Positions 27,083 to 35,885 of a stretch of 64,000 bases of DNA are shown here, one piece after another. Each line of letters begins with the position of its first letter. The stretch's first letter is position 1. Made by a program: the position numbers and the translations under genes. The stretch comes from Propionivibrio sp. (GTDB lineage: Bacteria > Pseudomonadota > Gammaproteobacteria > Burkholderiales > Rhodocyclaceae), in NCBI GenBank assembly GCA_016705685.1, contig JADJLB010000010.1:588501-652500 (forward strand), in the 5' to 3' direction. Under the pieces are notes generated by a model. The model searched no databases. It saw only the letters and a list, made by a program, of their open reading frames with translations, and was not told the DNA's origin.

Positions 27083-27585
27083 TCGCCGGCTTCCTCATGA
27101 ATACGCCGGGCGGCGGCCTTGACCTCGTCGGCCGAAAGCGCTTCGAGCGGCAAGGCTAGAAAAGCCCGGACGCGCTTCTCCAACTGCCGGTAGGCCAGCT
27201 CGAAGGCCTCCCATCGCGCTTCGAGCGGCTCGACATGCGCCGGGTCCGCAATGCCCCAGTGCGCGGTGGCCGGGTGCCCCGGCCAGATCGGGCAGGTCTC
27301 GCCTGCGGCACTGGCGCAGACGGTAAAGATGTAATCGAGCTGTGGCGCGCCCGCCGCGGCAAACTCGTCCCACGACTTGCTGCGCACCTCGGACGGCAGC
27401 GCGATGCCGTGTTTTGTCAGCGTTTCCAGCGCCACCGGATTGACCTTGCCGGAGGGCTTGCTGCCCGCCGAATAGGCGTGAATGCGTCCCTTGCCGAGAT
27501 GATTGAACAGGGATTCGCCGAGAATCGAGCGGGCGGAGTTGCCGGTGCATAAGACCAGCACATTGAGAGGTTCGCCAGTTGTCAC
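27079..27585 (-). CDS. arsC: Arsenate reductase, thioredoxin-linked LMW-phosphatase type
   Basis: Reduces arsenate to arsenite for export by the ACR3 protein. The P-loop [10 protein letters not shown] contains the nucleophilic Cys13. Cys90 and Cys98 ([11 protein letters not shown]) are the pair that form the relay disulfide in thioredoxin-coupled enzymes. I chose GTG 27585, which overlaps the arsR stop (GTGA) and has GGAAAG upstream; a TTG at 27609 would lie inside arsR. Length is 168 residues, with a C-terminal helical extension. Thioredoxin reductase is encoded separately at 57020. Confidence 0.93.
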   Translation of the reverse strand: MTTGEPLNVLVLCTGNSARSILGESLFNHLGKGRIHAYSAGSKPSGKVNPVALETLTKHGIALPSEVRSKSWDEFAAAGAPQLDYIFTVCASAAGETCPIWPGHPATAHWGIADPAHVEPLEARWEAFELAYRQLEKRVRAFLALPLEALSADEVKAAARRIHEEAGE

Positions 27586-27902
27586 GTGTGCTTTCCTTTC
27601 GGGAGACAAAGTTCGGGATGACCGCCGCAGCAGTCTTCGGTCAGGAATTCAATCAGTCCATTGATACCGGCCATGGCCGCCCGGTAACGCAGGAAGCGAC
27701 CTTCCTGCACCGAAGTGACCAGACCGGCCTGCGCCAGAGTCTTGAGATGAAACGACAGCGTCGGCGCCGGCAATCCAAGCTGCTCGCCGATCACTCCCGG
27801 CGTCAGGCCTTCGGGGGCGTTACGCACCAGCAGGCGGAAGACGGCCAGACGGCTTTCCTGGGCCAGGGCAGCAAGCGCGCAGACAGCATCATTGGTTTCC
27901 AT
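27582..27902 (-). CDS. arsR: ArsR-family arsenic-responsive repressor
   Basis: A 106-residue winged-helix repressor. The DNA-recognition helix region is LPAPTLSFHLKTLAQAGLV. The usual metal site ELCVCDL in that helix is absent; instead Cys91, Cys92 and Cys99 near the C-terminus (CCGGHPELC) form a likely As(III) trio, as in the divergent Acidithiobacillus-type ArsR. ATG 27902 is preferred because the predicted promoter overlaps the longer alternative at 27938. Derepression by arsenite of its own operon is expected. Confidence 0.93.
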   Translation of the reverse strand: METNDAVCALAALAQESRLAVFRLLVRNAPEGLTPGVIGEQLGLPAPTLSFHLKTLAQAGLVTSVQEGRFLRYRAAMAGINGLIEFLTEDCCGGHPELCLPKGKHT

Positions 27903-27938
27903 GTTTCCAATAATATGGAAACCTAGTCCACTTGGCAA
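27903..27938 (-). promoter_or_regulatory. ars operon promoter with overlapping ArsR operator
   Basis: On the minus strand, TTGCCA (27933-27938) and TATTAT (27910-27915) are 17 bases apart. The dyad GTTTCC-N8-GGAAAC (27903-27922) covers the -10 element and the start point, a good place for ArsR repression. The predicted transcription start falls within about two bases of ATG 27902, so the mRNA may be leaderless. Confidence 0.65.
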
Positions 27939-28093
27939 GTGCCGTTTGAAATTGTGTTGCTAGTCTTCAAGTTGTCCGGCTTTGCGGCACGCCATCTGTC
28001 CGGCTGTCATAGCGCCTTGAAAGCGGTGGCTTGAAGCGTCATGGAAACTCGCGTAAAGTAAGAATCCCTTACTTTCTTGCACTGGTGGTGAAC

Positions 28094-28339
28094 ATGCTGG
28101 CCAAGATGACCTCGAAGAACCAATTGACGCTGCCCAAGAGCATCACGGCGACCATCGATTCGCCCGAATATTTCGAAGTGGAAGCCATCAACGGCCAGAT
28201 CGTGCTGACGCCAGTGCGCATCCAGCGCGGCGACGCCGTGCGTGCCAAACTGGCGGAATTGGGCCTCGCCGAGCAGGACATCGCCGACGCCGTGCAATGG
28301 GCGCGGCAGGCGCCGGCCAAGACATTGCGGAAGAAATGA
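28094..28339 (+). CDS. AbrB/SpoVT-like antitoxin
   Basis: An 81-residue protein whose first half (MLAKMTSKNQLTLPKSI, then PEYFEVEAINGQIVLTPV) is a swapped-hairpin AbrB-type DNA-binding domain. The C-terminal half is a helical segment that would bind the toxin. ATG 28094 was chosen because the longer frame upstream does not match the family. It overlaps the PIN gene by four bases. As in other type II modules it probably represses its own promoter; a TTACTT-rich sequence just upstream was not resolved into a promoter. Confidence 0.85.
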   Translation: MLAKMTSKNQLTLPKSITATIDSPEYFEVEAINGQIVLTPVRIQRGDAVRAKLAELGLAEQDIADAVQWARQAPAKTLRKK

Positions 28340-28779
28340 GGCGCGCGGCCGGCCCGCTTCCGGTTGTCATCGACACCAACGTGGTCCTGTTGGCGCTGGT
28401 GTTCGCCAATGGGCGCTTGGCCCCGCTGCGCCTAGCCTGGCAGGCACGGCGCATCCTGCCCCTCGCTTCCCGCGTCACGGCAGCCGAACTGATCCGGGTG
28501 CTCGCCTACCCCAAGTTCAAACTTTCTCCGGGTGAACAGCAGGAATTGCTGGCCGACTACCTCCCCTACTGCAAGACTGTGAGCATCCCCCATCCGCTGC
28601 CGCCAACGTACATGGTGCCGCGCTGCCGCGACCCCTTCGACGTGCCCTTCCTGCATCTGGCGTTGGCCGGCAAAGCCAAGGTCCTTGTTACCGGTGACCA
28701 GGACCTGCTCGCGCTCTCCGACCGCTTCGCCTGCCCCATCCTCACCGCCGATCAGTTCATCAACACCCTGACCCCATGA
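28336..28779 (+). CDS. PIN-domain toxin (putative ribonuclease, COG1569 type)
   Basis: A 147-residue PIN-fold protein. The acidic residues expected at the Mg-dependent RNase site are visible: VIDTNVVL near residue 13, ELIRVLAYPKF (Glu), RDPFDVPFLHLAL and LVTGDQDLLAL. The start ATG lies in an ATGA overlap with the antitoxin, so the toxin is translated with it. Its end overlaps the hsdM relic by four bases. Confidence 0.87.
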   Translation: MRRAAGPLPVVIDTNVVLLALVFANGRLAPLRLAWQARRILPLASRVTAAELIRVLAYPKFKLSPGEQQELLADYLPYCKTVSIPHPLPPTYMVPRCRDPFDVPFLHLALAGKAKVLVTGDQDLLALSDRFACPILTADQFINTLTP

Positions 28780-28826
28780 GCACCACCGACTTCGTCGCCA
28801 AGCCCTGTAACCTGTGCACTATCACA
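28776..28826 (+). pseudogene. Relic of a type I restriction-modification hsdM 5' end
   Basis: The first 17 codons read MSTTDFVAKPCNLCTIT, very close to the HsdM N-terminus that usually runs MSTTDFVAKLWNLC. After this the similarity ends and the frame no longer looks coding. The ATG overlaps the PIN stop in an ATGA junction, as if hsdM had once followed the toxin in an operon. The match is from memory and short. Confidence 0.5.
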
Positions 28827-29121
28827 AACCATGGGCAGTACTATTTGCACTCACTTGGCCACTATGAAAGTCTACCCAAACCTTCGCACATACCCTCGTT
28901 GAGGTTCGGCCAACGCAAACTCAAACCATTGGTTGCTTCGGCAACTTGCTGAGAAGATCCCAACCCAACAAGCGGGCAGAACCGGTTTCTTGGCGCACCC
29001 TGCCGCGCAAGCCAATATTCAAGCGGCTCTCAGGGTTGGCAAGTCTGCAATGGCGTGTTGACGCCATTGCAGGCCGACGCTTGTCAATCGGGCTGATCGC
29101 TTGAAGCCTGGAGCAAGACGC
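28827..29121. other. Gene-free decayed region between the PIN gene and denD
   Basis: About 295 bases with no supported reading frame. The region follows the hsdM relic and contains a perfect 12-bp hairpin at 29045-29072. It may be what remains of a deleted restriction locus. Confidence 0.5.
29045..29072. repeat. Perfect 12-bp stem-loop downstream of denD
   Basis: CTGCAATGGCGT and ACGCCATTGCAG pair perfectly around the loop GTTG. It lies 50 bases after the denD stop (minus strand) and could end that transcript, but there is no T-run on either strand. Confidence 0.55.
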
Positions 29122-30108
29122 TCATTTCAGTTCCGTGTGCGCCAGATCATCCGCCACGTAGGCCCGGACGATGCCTTCAAAATCCGCGTCGCCTTTGAAG
29201 CCCAGCGCGTGGGCGCGCGTCATGTCCCAGCGGCCGGGCCAGCTGCCGACGATGCGTTGCACGACGGGGTCGCTTTCCCACCGAATTCTGTCGACCGCGT
29301 GCTTCCCGGCCACCCGGCCCAGGGTGTCGACCATTTCGCAGACGGTTACGCTGACGCCGGGCAGGTTGAGCACCGGGCACTGTGCAAAAGCGTCGGCCGG
29401 GAGATCGTGCGCCCAGACCAGGCATTCAATGGCCTGGCGCGGGGAAAGCAGCCACAGACGGGTGTCCACCGTCACCGGGCAAATCGTCGCTTCGTTGCTC
29501 AGCGGTTCGCGAATGATGCCGCTGGCAAATGAGGACGCGGCCTTGTTGGGTTTGCCCGGCCGCACGGAAATCGTCGGCAGACGCACGCCGCGTCCGTCGA
29601 TGAAGCCCTTGCGGCTGTAATCGGACAGCAGCAGTTCGCCGATGGCTTTCTGGATGCCGTACGACGACTTCGGATTGAGCGCGGTGTCGTCCCGGACAAG
29701 CTCGGGAAGCTGGCCGCCATAGACCGCGACCGAACTGGCAAACAGCACCTTCGGGCAATGCCCCAGTTGACGGCAGCGCTCGAACAGTAGCCGCATGGCG
29801 TCAATGTTGACGCGCATCCCCAGATCGAAATCCGCTTCGGCCTGACTGCTGACCACCGCCGCCAGATGGAAGATCGACGCGGTATCGGCGTCGACGACGT
29901 CGTTGATCGCCTGCGGATCGGCTATATCGCCGGTGACCACGCAAACGCGTGGATCGGTGAATCCGTCGGCCTGGATGGCATCGAACAACACCAGGCGGTC
30001 GATCGACTCTTCGACGCCTGCAGCATTCCTGAGCACGCCGCGCTGCAGCAGCTTGCTGGCCAGTCGTCGTCCCAGAAATCCGGCGCCACCGGTAATCAAT
30101 ACTTTCAT
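29122..30108 (-). CDS. denD: D-erythronate dehydrogenase (SDR family)
   Basis: NAD-dependent short-chain dehydrogenase/epimerase-like protein of 328 residues, matching DenD, which oxidises D-erythronate to 2-oxo-tetronate. The Rossmann motif ITGGAGFLGRRLA is at the N-terminus. The active-site serine lies near FASSVAVYGG, and SSYGIQKAIGELL contains the Tyr-x3-Lys pair. ATG 30108 was chosen over upstream codons that run into otnI. It follows otnI by 11 bases. The assignment rests on the neighbours OtnI and OtnK, since related SDRs act on other sugar acids. Confidence 0.87.
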   Translation of the reverse strand: MKVLITGGAGFLGRRLASKLLQRGVLRNAAGVEESIDRLVLFDAIQADGFTDPRVCVVTGDIADPQAINDVVDADTASIFHLAAVVSSQAEADFDLGMRVNIDAMRLLFERCRQLGHCPKVLFASSVAVYGGQLPELVRDDTALNPKSSYGIQKAIGELLLSDYSRKGFIDGRGVRLPTISVRPGKPNKAASSFASGIIREPLSNEATICPVTVDTRLWLLSPRQAIECLVWAHDLPADAFAQCPVLNLPGVSVTVCEMVDTLGRVAGKHAVDRIRWESDPVVQRIVGSWPGRWDMTRAHALGFKGDADFEGIVRAYVADDLAHTELK

Positions 30109-30119
30109 GTCGTATCCCT

Positions 30120-30896
30120 TCAGGTCATCTTCTTTAGCCAGCCCAGCCCGTCCTCGGTCCTGCCGCGCGGGCGATACTCGCAACCGACCCAGCCCTGGTA
30201 ACCCAGGTCGTCCAATAGCCGGAACAGATGGCGATAATCGACTTCGCCCTCATCCGGTTCGTGGCGCCCGGGAACGCTGGCGATCTGAATATGGCCGATG
30301 CCGGCGATATTGTTCTTCAGGGTCATGCTGAGATCGCCTTCAACGATCTGGGCGTGATAGATATCCATTTGAACTTTGAGATTGGGCGCGCCGATCTCGG
30401 CGCAGAGGGCGTGTGCCTCAGCCTGCGTATTGAGGAAGTAGCCGGGCATGTCGCGCATGTTGATCGGTTCGATAAGCAGCGTCAGGCCACGCTCCGAGAA
30501 CACCCCGGCGGCATAGCGCAGATTGTCGACAAACACCGCCCGATGCGATGCCCGGTCGGCGCCCGCCGGAAGCAAGCCGGCCATGGCGTGAATGCGGGGA
30601 GTTCCCATCGCCGATGCATACTTCAGCGCCTTGGCCACACCGGCGCGAAATTCGCCTTCGCGCCCCGGAATCGAAGCGATTCCGCGTTCGCCTGCGGCCC
30701 AGTCACCGGGCGGCATATTGAACAGCGCGCTCTTGAGCCCGGCGTCGTTGAGCCAACTCGTCACATCCGCGACCGGATAGTCGTAGGGAAAAAGAAATTC
30801 GACGGCGGCAAAACCCGCCCTGGCGGCAGCGGCAAAGCGCTCCGTGAACGGAAGTTCGGTGAACATCATGGTCAGGTTGGCGGCGAATCTTGGCAT
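30120..30896 (-). CDS. otnI: 2-Oxo-tetronate isomerase (hydroxypyruvate isomerase family)
   Basis: A 258-residue TIM-barrel protein of the Hyi/OtnI family, interconverting 2-oxo- and 3-oxo-tetronate. Metal-binding and catalytic segments are [16 protein letters not shown] (Glu), [11 protein letters not shown] (Asp/His), [17 protein letters not shown] and the final GCEYRP glutamate. It may also act on hydroxypyruvate. Its gene precedes denD on the same strand and lies 265 bases after otnK. The gap between otnK and otnI holds only a six-bp dyad and no gene. Confidence 0.88.
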   Translation of the reverse strand: MPRFAANLTMMFTELPFTERFAAAARAGFAAVEFLFPYDYPVADVTSWLNDAGLKSALFNMPPGDWAAGERGIASIPGREGEFRAGVAKALKYASAMGTPRIHAMAGLLPAGADRASHRAVFVDNLRYAAGVFSERGLTLLIEPINMRDMPGYFLNTQAEAHALCAEIGAPNLKVQMDIYHAQIVEGDLSMTLKNNIAGIGHIQIASVPGRHEPDEGEVDYRHLFRLLDDLGYQGWVGCEYRPRGRTEDGLGWLKKMT

Positions 30897-31161
30897 GGCG
30901 ACTCACTCAGAAAAGGAAACGGATTTCGTGACAAATTTTCGTGGTGCATACCTTGCGAAATTTCAGCAGGAACTTGAGGGTTGCGTTGCTTCATCGCGTG
31001 AAGCAGGCTCGGTACGATACGAGGCGCCTTGAATCTATCAGTTATTCATTCAACAGTGGCAATGCTTGGCCTATCTCGAAACAACTTTTGACGATTTGTG
31101 GCAGTTGATCCGTTCCGATCGATTCCGTTCCAGGCTTCAAGCCAGTGGGTGCAATTCACCC

Positions 31162-32460
31162 TCAATCGCTTGGTTGCAGGAAGCGCCATGCCTTGATGAA
31201 GAAATCCCGCGTGCCGAAATTTCCCGATTTGAGCGCCAGCGCCACGGGGCGACCGTTCGATGACTTCGATATCGCCACGGTCCAGGGCACGCCGGGATCG
31301 ATTTCCGGGCCGATGCGCAAGCCGGTGATCCCCAGCGCCTTGACCACGGCGCCGGAAGTTTCGCCACCGGCCACGATCAGTTGCCCGACGCCCAGCTCAA
31401 GCAACCCCCTGGCGATTTCCGCCAGCGCCGTTTCGATCAGGCTGCCCGCCTGCGCGGCGCCAAGCTGTGCCTGAACGGCCTTGACCTCTTCGGGCGCCGC
31501 GGTGGCGTAAACCAGTACCGGCCCCTTGTCCATTCGGCTGGCAGCCCAATCGAGCGCCGCACCGACCACATCGCCGCCGCATGCCAGCTCAAAGGGATCG
31601 ACCCGAAAGGCCGGATGCGTCTCGCGCATTCGCGCTACCTGCCCTTGCGTGGCGATTGAGCAACTGCCCGAGATGACTGCCCGCAGACCGCCCGTGGGTG
31701 GCAGCGCATCGGCCGCCCCGCTTTCGGCCAGCAGGCCGGCACGACGAAAGGCTTGCGGCAAACCAAGCGCCAGCCCGGAGCCTGCGGTGACCAGCGGAAG
31801 GCCGGCACACGCAGCGCCGATGTTCAGCAAGTCCGCATCGGAAAGCGCGTCGACCACGGCAAAACGGAATCCCGCGGATTCCAGTGCCTGGAAACGGGAA
31901 CGAATCGCGCCTTCGCCTTTCTGCACGTCGGCATGGTCCACCAGACCGACCCTGCCCTTGGCCTGGGCTTGCAGCACTCGAACAAGATTTGCATCGCTCA
32001 TCGGTGTCACAGGGTGATCGCGCATACCTGAATCCGATAGCAGCAGATCGCCGACAAACAGATGGCCTTTGTAGATGGTCCGGCCGTTGGCCGGGAAAGC
32101 CGGGCAGGCGATCGTAAAGCGGCTGCCCAGGGCGTCCAGTAGCGCTTCGGCAACGGGGCCGATGTTGCCACGGGGCGTCGAATCGAAGGTCGAACAGTAT
32201 TTGAAATAATACTGACGGGCACCCGCCTGCTGAAGCCAGCGTAACGCGTCGAGTGATTCCGAAACTGCTTCGCCGACCGGTGCCGTGCGTGATTTCAGCG
32301 CGACGACGACCGCGTCGATACCGTCGTCAACATCGGCAACTGCCGGTTCTTGCGGAACGCCAATCAGCTGCACCGTGCGCATCCCGGCCTTGACCAGCAT
32401 GCCGGCTAGGTCGGTCGCGCCGGTAAAATCGTCGGCGATACATCCAAGCAGAATGGTCAT
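31162..32460 (-). CDS. otnK: 3-Oxo-tetronate 4-kinase (DUF1537 family)
   Basis: A 432-residue kinase of the four-carbon acid sugar kinase family. The N-terminal domain begins GCIADDFTGATDLAGMLV, with the Asp-Asp pair typical of the family. The C-terminal nucleotide-binding domain includes QLIVAGGETSGAVVKALG and ends KSGNFGTRDFFIKAW. It phosphorylates 3-oxo-tetronate for cleavage by an OtnC aldolase, which is not found in this window. It starts about 90 bases from the icd stop, beyond the icd terminator. Confidence 0.9.
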   Translation of the reverse strand: MTILLGCIADDFTGATDLAGMLVKAGMRTVQLIGVPQEPAVADVDDGIDAVVVALKSRTAPVGEAVSESLDALRWLQQAGARQYYFKYCSTFDSTPRGNIGPVAEALLDALGSRFTIACPAFPANGRTIYKGHLFVGDLLLSDSGMRDHPVTPMSDANLVRVLQAQAKGRVGLVDHADVQKGEGAIRSRFQALESAGFRFAVVDALSDADLLNIGAACAGLPLVTAGSGLALGLPQAFRRAGLLAESGAADALPPTGGLRAVISGSCSIATQGQVARMRETHPAFRVDPFELACGGDVVGAALDWAASRMDKGPVLVYATAAPEEVKAVQAQLGAAQAGSLIETALAEIARGLLELGVGQLIVAGGETSGAVVKALGITGLRIGPEIDPGVPWTVAISKSSNGRPVALALKSGNFGTRDFFIKAWRFLQPSD

Positions 32461-32498
32461 GATGTCAGGCTCGACTCAAACGCCGTGCACATGAAACC

Positions 32499-32529
32499 CA
32501 AAAAAAAGCCCCCAACAGCGGAGGCTTTT
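32499..32529 (-). terminator. Intrinsic terminator after icd
   Basis: On the minus strand AAAAGCCTCC and GGGGGCTTTT form a stem around GCTGTT, followed by a T-run. It begins about 25 bases after the icd stop and separates icd from otnK. Confidence 0.85.
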
Positions 32530-32553
32530 CAGTGCTGACCCAACCACGGCAGC

Positions 32554-33783
32554 TTACATGCGCACGATCATGGCGTCGCCAAATTCCGAACACGATACCT
32601 CGGTTGCCCCTTCCATCAGTCGCGCGAAGTCGTAGGTTACGACCTTGTCGCCAATGGCCGCTTCCATTGATTTGACGAGCAGATCGGCCGCTTCCAGCCA
32701 ACCGAGGTGACGCAGCATCATTTCGGCGGAAAGAATCAGCGAACCGGGATTGACCTTGTCCAGGCCGGCGTATTTCGGCGCCGTACCATGCGTGGCTTCA
32801 AAACAGGCGTATTGGTCGGAGATGTTGGCGCCGGGCGCAATGCCGATACCGCCAACCTGCGCGGCCAGTGCGTCGGAGATGTAGTCGCCGTTGAGGTTCA
32901 GCGTGGCGATCACATCGTACTCCGCCGGACGCAGCAAAATCTGTTGCAGGAAGGCGTCGGCGATGGAGTCCTTGATGATGATGCCGTTCGGCAGTTTGAG
33001 CCATGGGCCGCCGTCGATCTCGACGCCGCCGAATTCGTTCTTGGCCAGCGCATAGGCCCAGTCGCGGAAGGCGCCTTCGGTGAACTTCATGATGTTGCCT
33101 TTGTGCACGATCGTCACCGATTTGCGCTTGTTGGCAATGGCGTACTTGATCGCGGCACGCACCAGCCGCTCAGTGCCATCCTTGGATACCGGCTTGATGC
33201 CGATCCCCGACGTTTCCGGGAAGCGGATCTTGCTGACGCCCATTTCTTCCTGGAGAAACTTGATGACCTTCTTGCAGGGCTCGGAGCCGGACTGCCACTC
33301 GACACCGGCGTAGATGTCCTCGGTGTTCTCGCGGTAGATGACCATGTTGATCAGTTCAGGATGCTTGACCGGCGAAGGGACGCCACGGAAATACTGCACC
33401 GGACGCACGCACTGGTAGAGGTCGAGTTCCTGGCGCAAGGCTACGTTGAGCGAGCGGATGCCGCCACCGACCGGCGTCGTCATCGGACCCTTGATCGAGA
33501 CGGAGTATTCCTTGAGGGTGGCGAGCGTTTCAGCCGACAGCCAGATATCCGACCCGTACATCTTCGTTGACTTCTCGCCGGCGTAGACCTCCATCCAGTG
33601 GATTTTCTTCTTGCCGCCGTAGGCCTTCTCAACCGCTGCGTCGACCACCTTGATCATTACGGGGGTGATATCGACGCCGATGCCATCGCCTTCGATGAAC
33701 GGGATAATCGGGTTGTCCGGTATGGCTTGGCCGGGAACGATCTTCTTGCCACCCTGCGGAATCTTGATCAGACTTTCGCTCAT
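32554..33783 (-). CDS. icd: Isocitrate dehydrogenase (NADP-dependent, E. coli type)
   Basis: Oxidative decarboxylation of isocitrate to 2-oxoglutarate. It is 409 residues. Ser111 in [11 protein letters not shown] corresponds to Ser113 of the E. coli enzyme, the residue phosphorylated by AceK; AceK is encoded divergently next door. Other active-site elements are [23 protein letters not shown] and [18 protein letters not shown], and [13 protein letters not shown] in the coenzyme region favours NADP. ATG 33783 was preferred to a longer frame extending into the promoter region. Confidence 0.97.
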   Translation of the reverse strand: MSESLIKIPQGGKKIVPGQAIPDNPIIPFIEGDGIGVDITPVMIKVVDAAVEKAYGGKKKIHWMEVYAGEKSTKMYGSDIWLSAETLATLKEYSVSIKGPMTTPVGGGIRSLNVALRQELDLYQCVRPVQYFRGVPSPVKHPELINMVIYRENTEDIYAGVEWQSGSEPCKKVIKFLQEEMGVSKIRFPETSGIGIKPVSKDGTERLVRAAIKYAIANKRKSVTIVHKGNIMKFTEGAFRDWAYALAKNEFGGVEIDGGPWLKLPNGIIIKDSIADAFLQQILLRPAEYDVIATLNLNGDYISDALAAQVGGIGIAPGANISDQYACFEATHGTAPKYAGLDKVNPGSLILSAEMMLRHLGWLEAADLLVKSMEAAIGDKVVTYDFARLMEGATEVSCSEFGDAMIVRM

Positions 33784-34013
33784 GTTAACTCCATGTAGTA
33801 ATTTGGTTATGCCCTGGTTGCGTGCCCGCACAAACAGCCAATTTGCTTTCTTTGCACACGTGCTGCAGACCTGAAAGGCAATCGATGCAGCGTGGCGAGG
33901 TTTGATTACAACGCCGAATCAAATCAGAAGAGTGTGTAATTATGGGGGAAAACCCGGCACTTCGCCAGCATTCATTGTTTTGTATTTGTCATACATCGTG
34001 CGGGGGCCGTTAA

Positions 34014-34022
34014 TGCTACAAT
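34014..34022 (+). promoter_or_regulatory. Possible extended -10 promoter of aceK
   Basis: TGCTACAAT is an extended -10 (TGn plus TACAAT) about 30 bases before the aceK start. No -35 at the usual distance was found. The 269-base gap between icd and aceK must hold promoters for both divergent genes. Confidence 0.4.
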
Positions 34023-34052
34023 TTTCGGATTAAATCATCACGGCCTAAGAAG

Positions 34053-35822
34053 ATGGACATCTGGATCGACGAACACCCCCCCGCCCTGCTCATTTCAAAA
34101 GCAATGATCGAAGGTTTCAACCGGCATTACCGGCTCATCCGCCAATACGGACAGCAGGCGAAAACGCTTTTTGAAGAAGGTGACTGGAAAGGGGTACAGG
34201 ATGCCGTCCGTGATCGCATTCCCTCATACGACAACCGCTCGAACGAAACGGCCAGGCTCATCGAAGCCCGATACGGCACCGATTCGCTCGACGACGCGAC
34301 CTGGCAACAAGTCAAGCTGCTCTACATCGGCCAGTTGATCAATCACAAGCAGCCTGAACTCGCCGAGACGTTCTTCAATTCGGTGTGTTCGAGACTTCTG
34401 CACCGAACCTATTTCCACAACGACTACATCTTTACCCGACCGGCAGTGTCCACCGAGTACATCCAGTCCGACCCGCCGGTGTATACCAGTTACTACCCAA
34501 AATTAGGCGGTCTGCGTCAGACGATCAAGCAGATCATTTACGATTTCGAATGGCAACGCCCGTTTGAAGATCTTGACCGCGATATCGATTGCGCCTTACG
34601 TACGGCGGAACTGTTTCTTGGGGGCTGGCCCAAAACTGAAGCCAACGTCCAGATCCAGGTACTGCACTCCGCTTTCTATCGCAACAAGGGTGCCTATATC
34701 TTTGGCAAGGCCATCAACGGCAATGTCGAGACGCCGTTTGCCGTTCCTGTCCTGCATAACTCGGAAGGCCAACTCGTTCTTGACACTTTGTTGCTGGACA
34801 CCGCGAAGATCGTTCTTCTGTTCTCTTTGTCCCGTGCCTATTTCATGGTCGACATGGAAGTACCTTCGGGTTACGTTCAGTTTCTGCTGAGCATCATGCC
34901 GCATAAACCGCGTTCGGAAATCTACACCATGCTCGGTCTTGGCAAACAGGGCAAAACCATGTTCTTCCGCGATCTGCATGAGCACCTGCGACACTCACGC
35001 GACAATTTCGTCATCGCTCCGGGTGTACCCGGAATGGTCATGCTGGTCTTTACGCTGCCATCGTATCTTTACGTCTTCAAAATTCTCAGGGATGTGTTTT
35101 CGCCGACCAAAGAAGTCGATCACGAAACGGTCAAGGCAAAATATCTGATGGTCAAGAAAGTCGACCGTGTCGGCCGAATGGCGGACACGCTGGAATTTTC
35201 GGATGTCGCCTTGCCAAAGAACCGTTTTTCGGAAGAACTGCTTGAACAACTCCGCGCACACGTTCCTTCCCTACTCGAAGAAGATGGCGATGACTTGGTC
35301 ATCAAGCACCTCTATATCGAACGGCGCATGACGCCTTTGAACATTTATCTGGACAGCGCCACGCCCGAACAAATCGACCATGCCGTTTTCGAATATGGCA
35401 ATGCCATCCGCGAACTGGCCAGCGCCAACGTTTTCCCCGGCGACATGCTGTGGAAGAATTTCGGCATGACCAGTTATAACCGGGTGGTGTTCTATGATTA
35501 TGACGAAATTGAATACATGACCGACTGCAATTTCCGCACCATTCCGGAAGCCCCGTATCCGGAGATGGAAATGTCCAGCGAGCCCTGGTATTCGGTCGGA
35601 AAGAACGATGTGTTTCCCGAGGAGTTCGCGTCCTTCCTGCTTGGCTCACCGAAAGTCCGCGCGGCTTTTCTCAAGTATCACCGCTATCTGCTCAATGCAA
35701 AATTCTGGAAAGCGGCGCAGGACAAGATCCGCTCGGGTTACGTCGAGGACTTCTTCCCCTACCCCGAAGAATTGCGTTTCTGCAATGCGTTCAAGGATAC
35801 CTTCCCCGAAAAAACAGAATGA
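34053..35822 (+). CDS. aceK: Isocitrate dehydrogenase kinase/phosphatase
   Basis: Bifunctional enzyme that inactivates Icd by phosphorylation and reactivates it, directing isocitrate to AceA when cells grow on acetate. It is 589 residues, near the usual length. The regulatory N-terminal domain contains FNRHYRLIRQYGQQAK. The kinase-like domain has the nucleotide loop PSYLYVFKILRDVF, VKKVDRVGRMADTLEF, and MLWKNFGMTSYNRVVFYDYDEI with the catalytic and metal-binding aspartates. It is divergent from icd rather than in an aceBAK operon. Confidence 0.97.
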   Translation: MDIWIDEHPPALLISKAMIEGFNRHYRLIRQYGQQAKTLFEEGDWKGVQDAVRDRIPSYDNRSNETARLIEARYGTDSLDDATWQQVKLLYIGQLINHKQPELAETFFNSVCSRLLHRTYFHNDYIFTRPAVSTEYIQSDPPVYTSYYPKLGGLRQTIKQIIYDFEWQRPFEDLDRDIDCALRTAELFLGGWPKTEANVQIQVLHSAFYRNKGAYIFGKAINGNVETPFAVPVLHNSEGQLVLDTLLLDTAKIVLLFSLSRAYFMVDMEVPSGYVQFLLSIMPHKPRSEIYTMLGLGKQGKTMFFRDLHEHLRHSRDNFVIAPGVPGMVMLVFTLPSYLYVFKILRDVFSPTKEVDHETVKAKYLMVKKVDRVGRMADTLEFSDVALPKNRFSEELLEQLRAHVPSLLEEDGDDLVIKHLYIERRMTPLNIYLDSATPEQIDHAVFEYGNAIRELASANVFPGDMLWKNFGMTSYNRVVFYDYDEIEYMTDCNFRTIPEAPYPEMEMSSEPWYSVGKNDVFPEEFASFLLGSPKVRAAFLKYHRYLLNAKFWKAAQDKIRSGYVEDFFPYPEELRFCNAFKDTFPEKTE

Positions 35823-35834
35823 CGGAACAAAAAA

Positions 35835-35856
35835 AACCTCGTCATCTGACGAGGTT
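35835..35856. terminator. Shared terminator between aceK and rpmG
   Basis: AACCTCGTC and GACGAGGTT form a 9-bp stem with an ATCT loop. On the minus strand it is followed by an eight-base T-run, making a strong terminator for rpmB-rpmG; on the plus strand it may also end aceK. Confidence 0.88.
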
Positions 35857-35885
35857 CGTTTCGCTTCGCTGGCCGTCTTATTGCG

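Noticed and set aside
28780-29121. Possible complete restriction-modification or phage gene
   Set aside because: Beyond the first 17 codons no frame of either strand continues the HsdM similarity, so only a relic is claimed.
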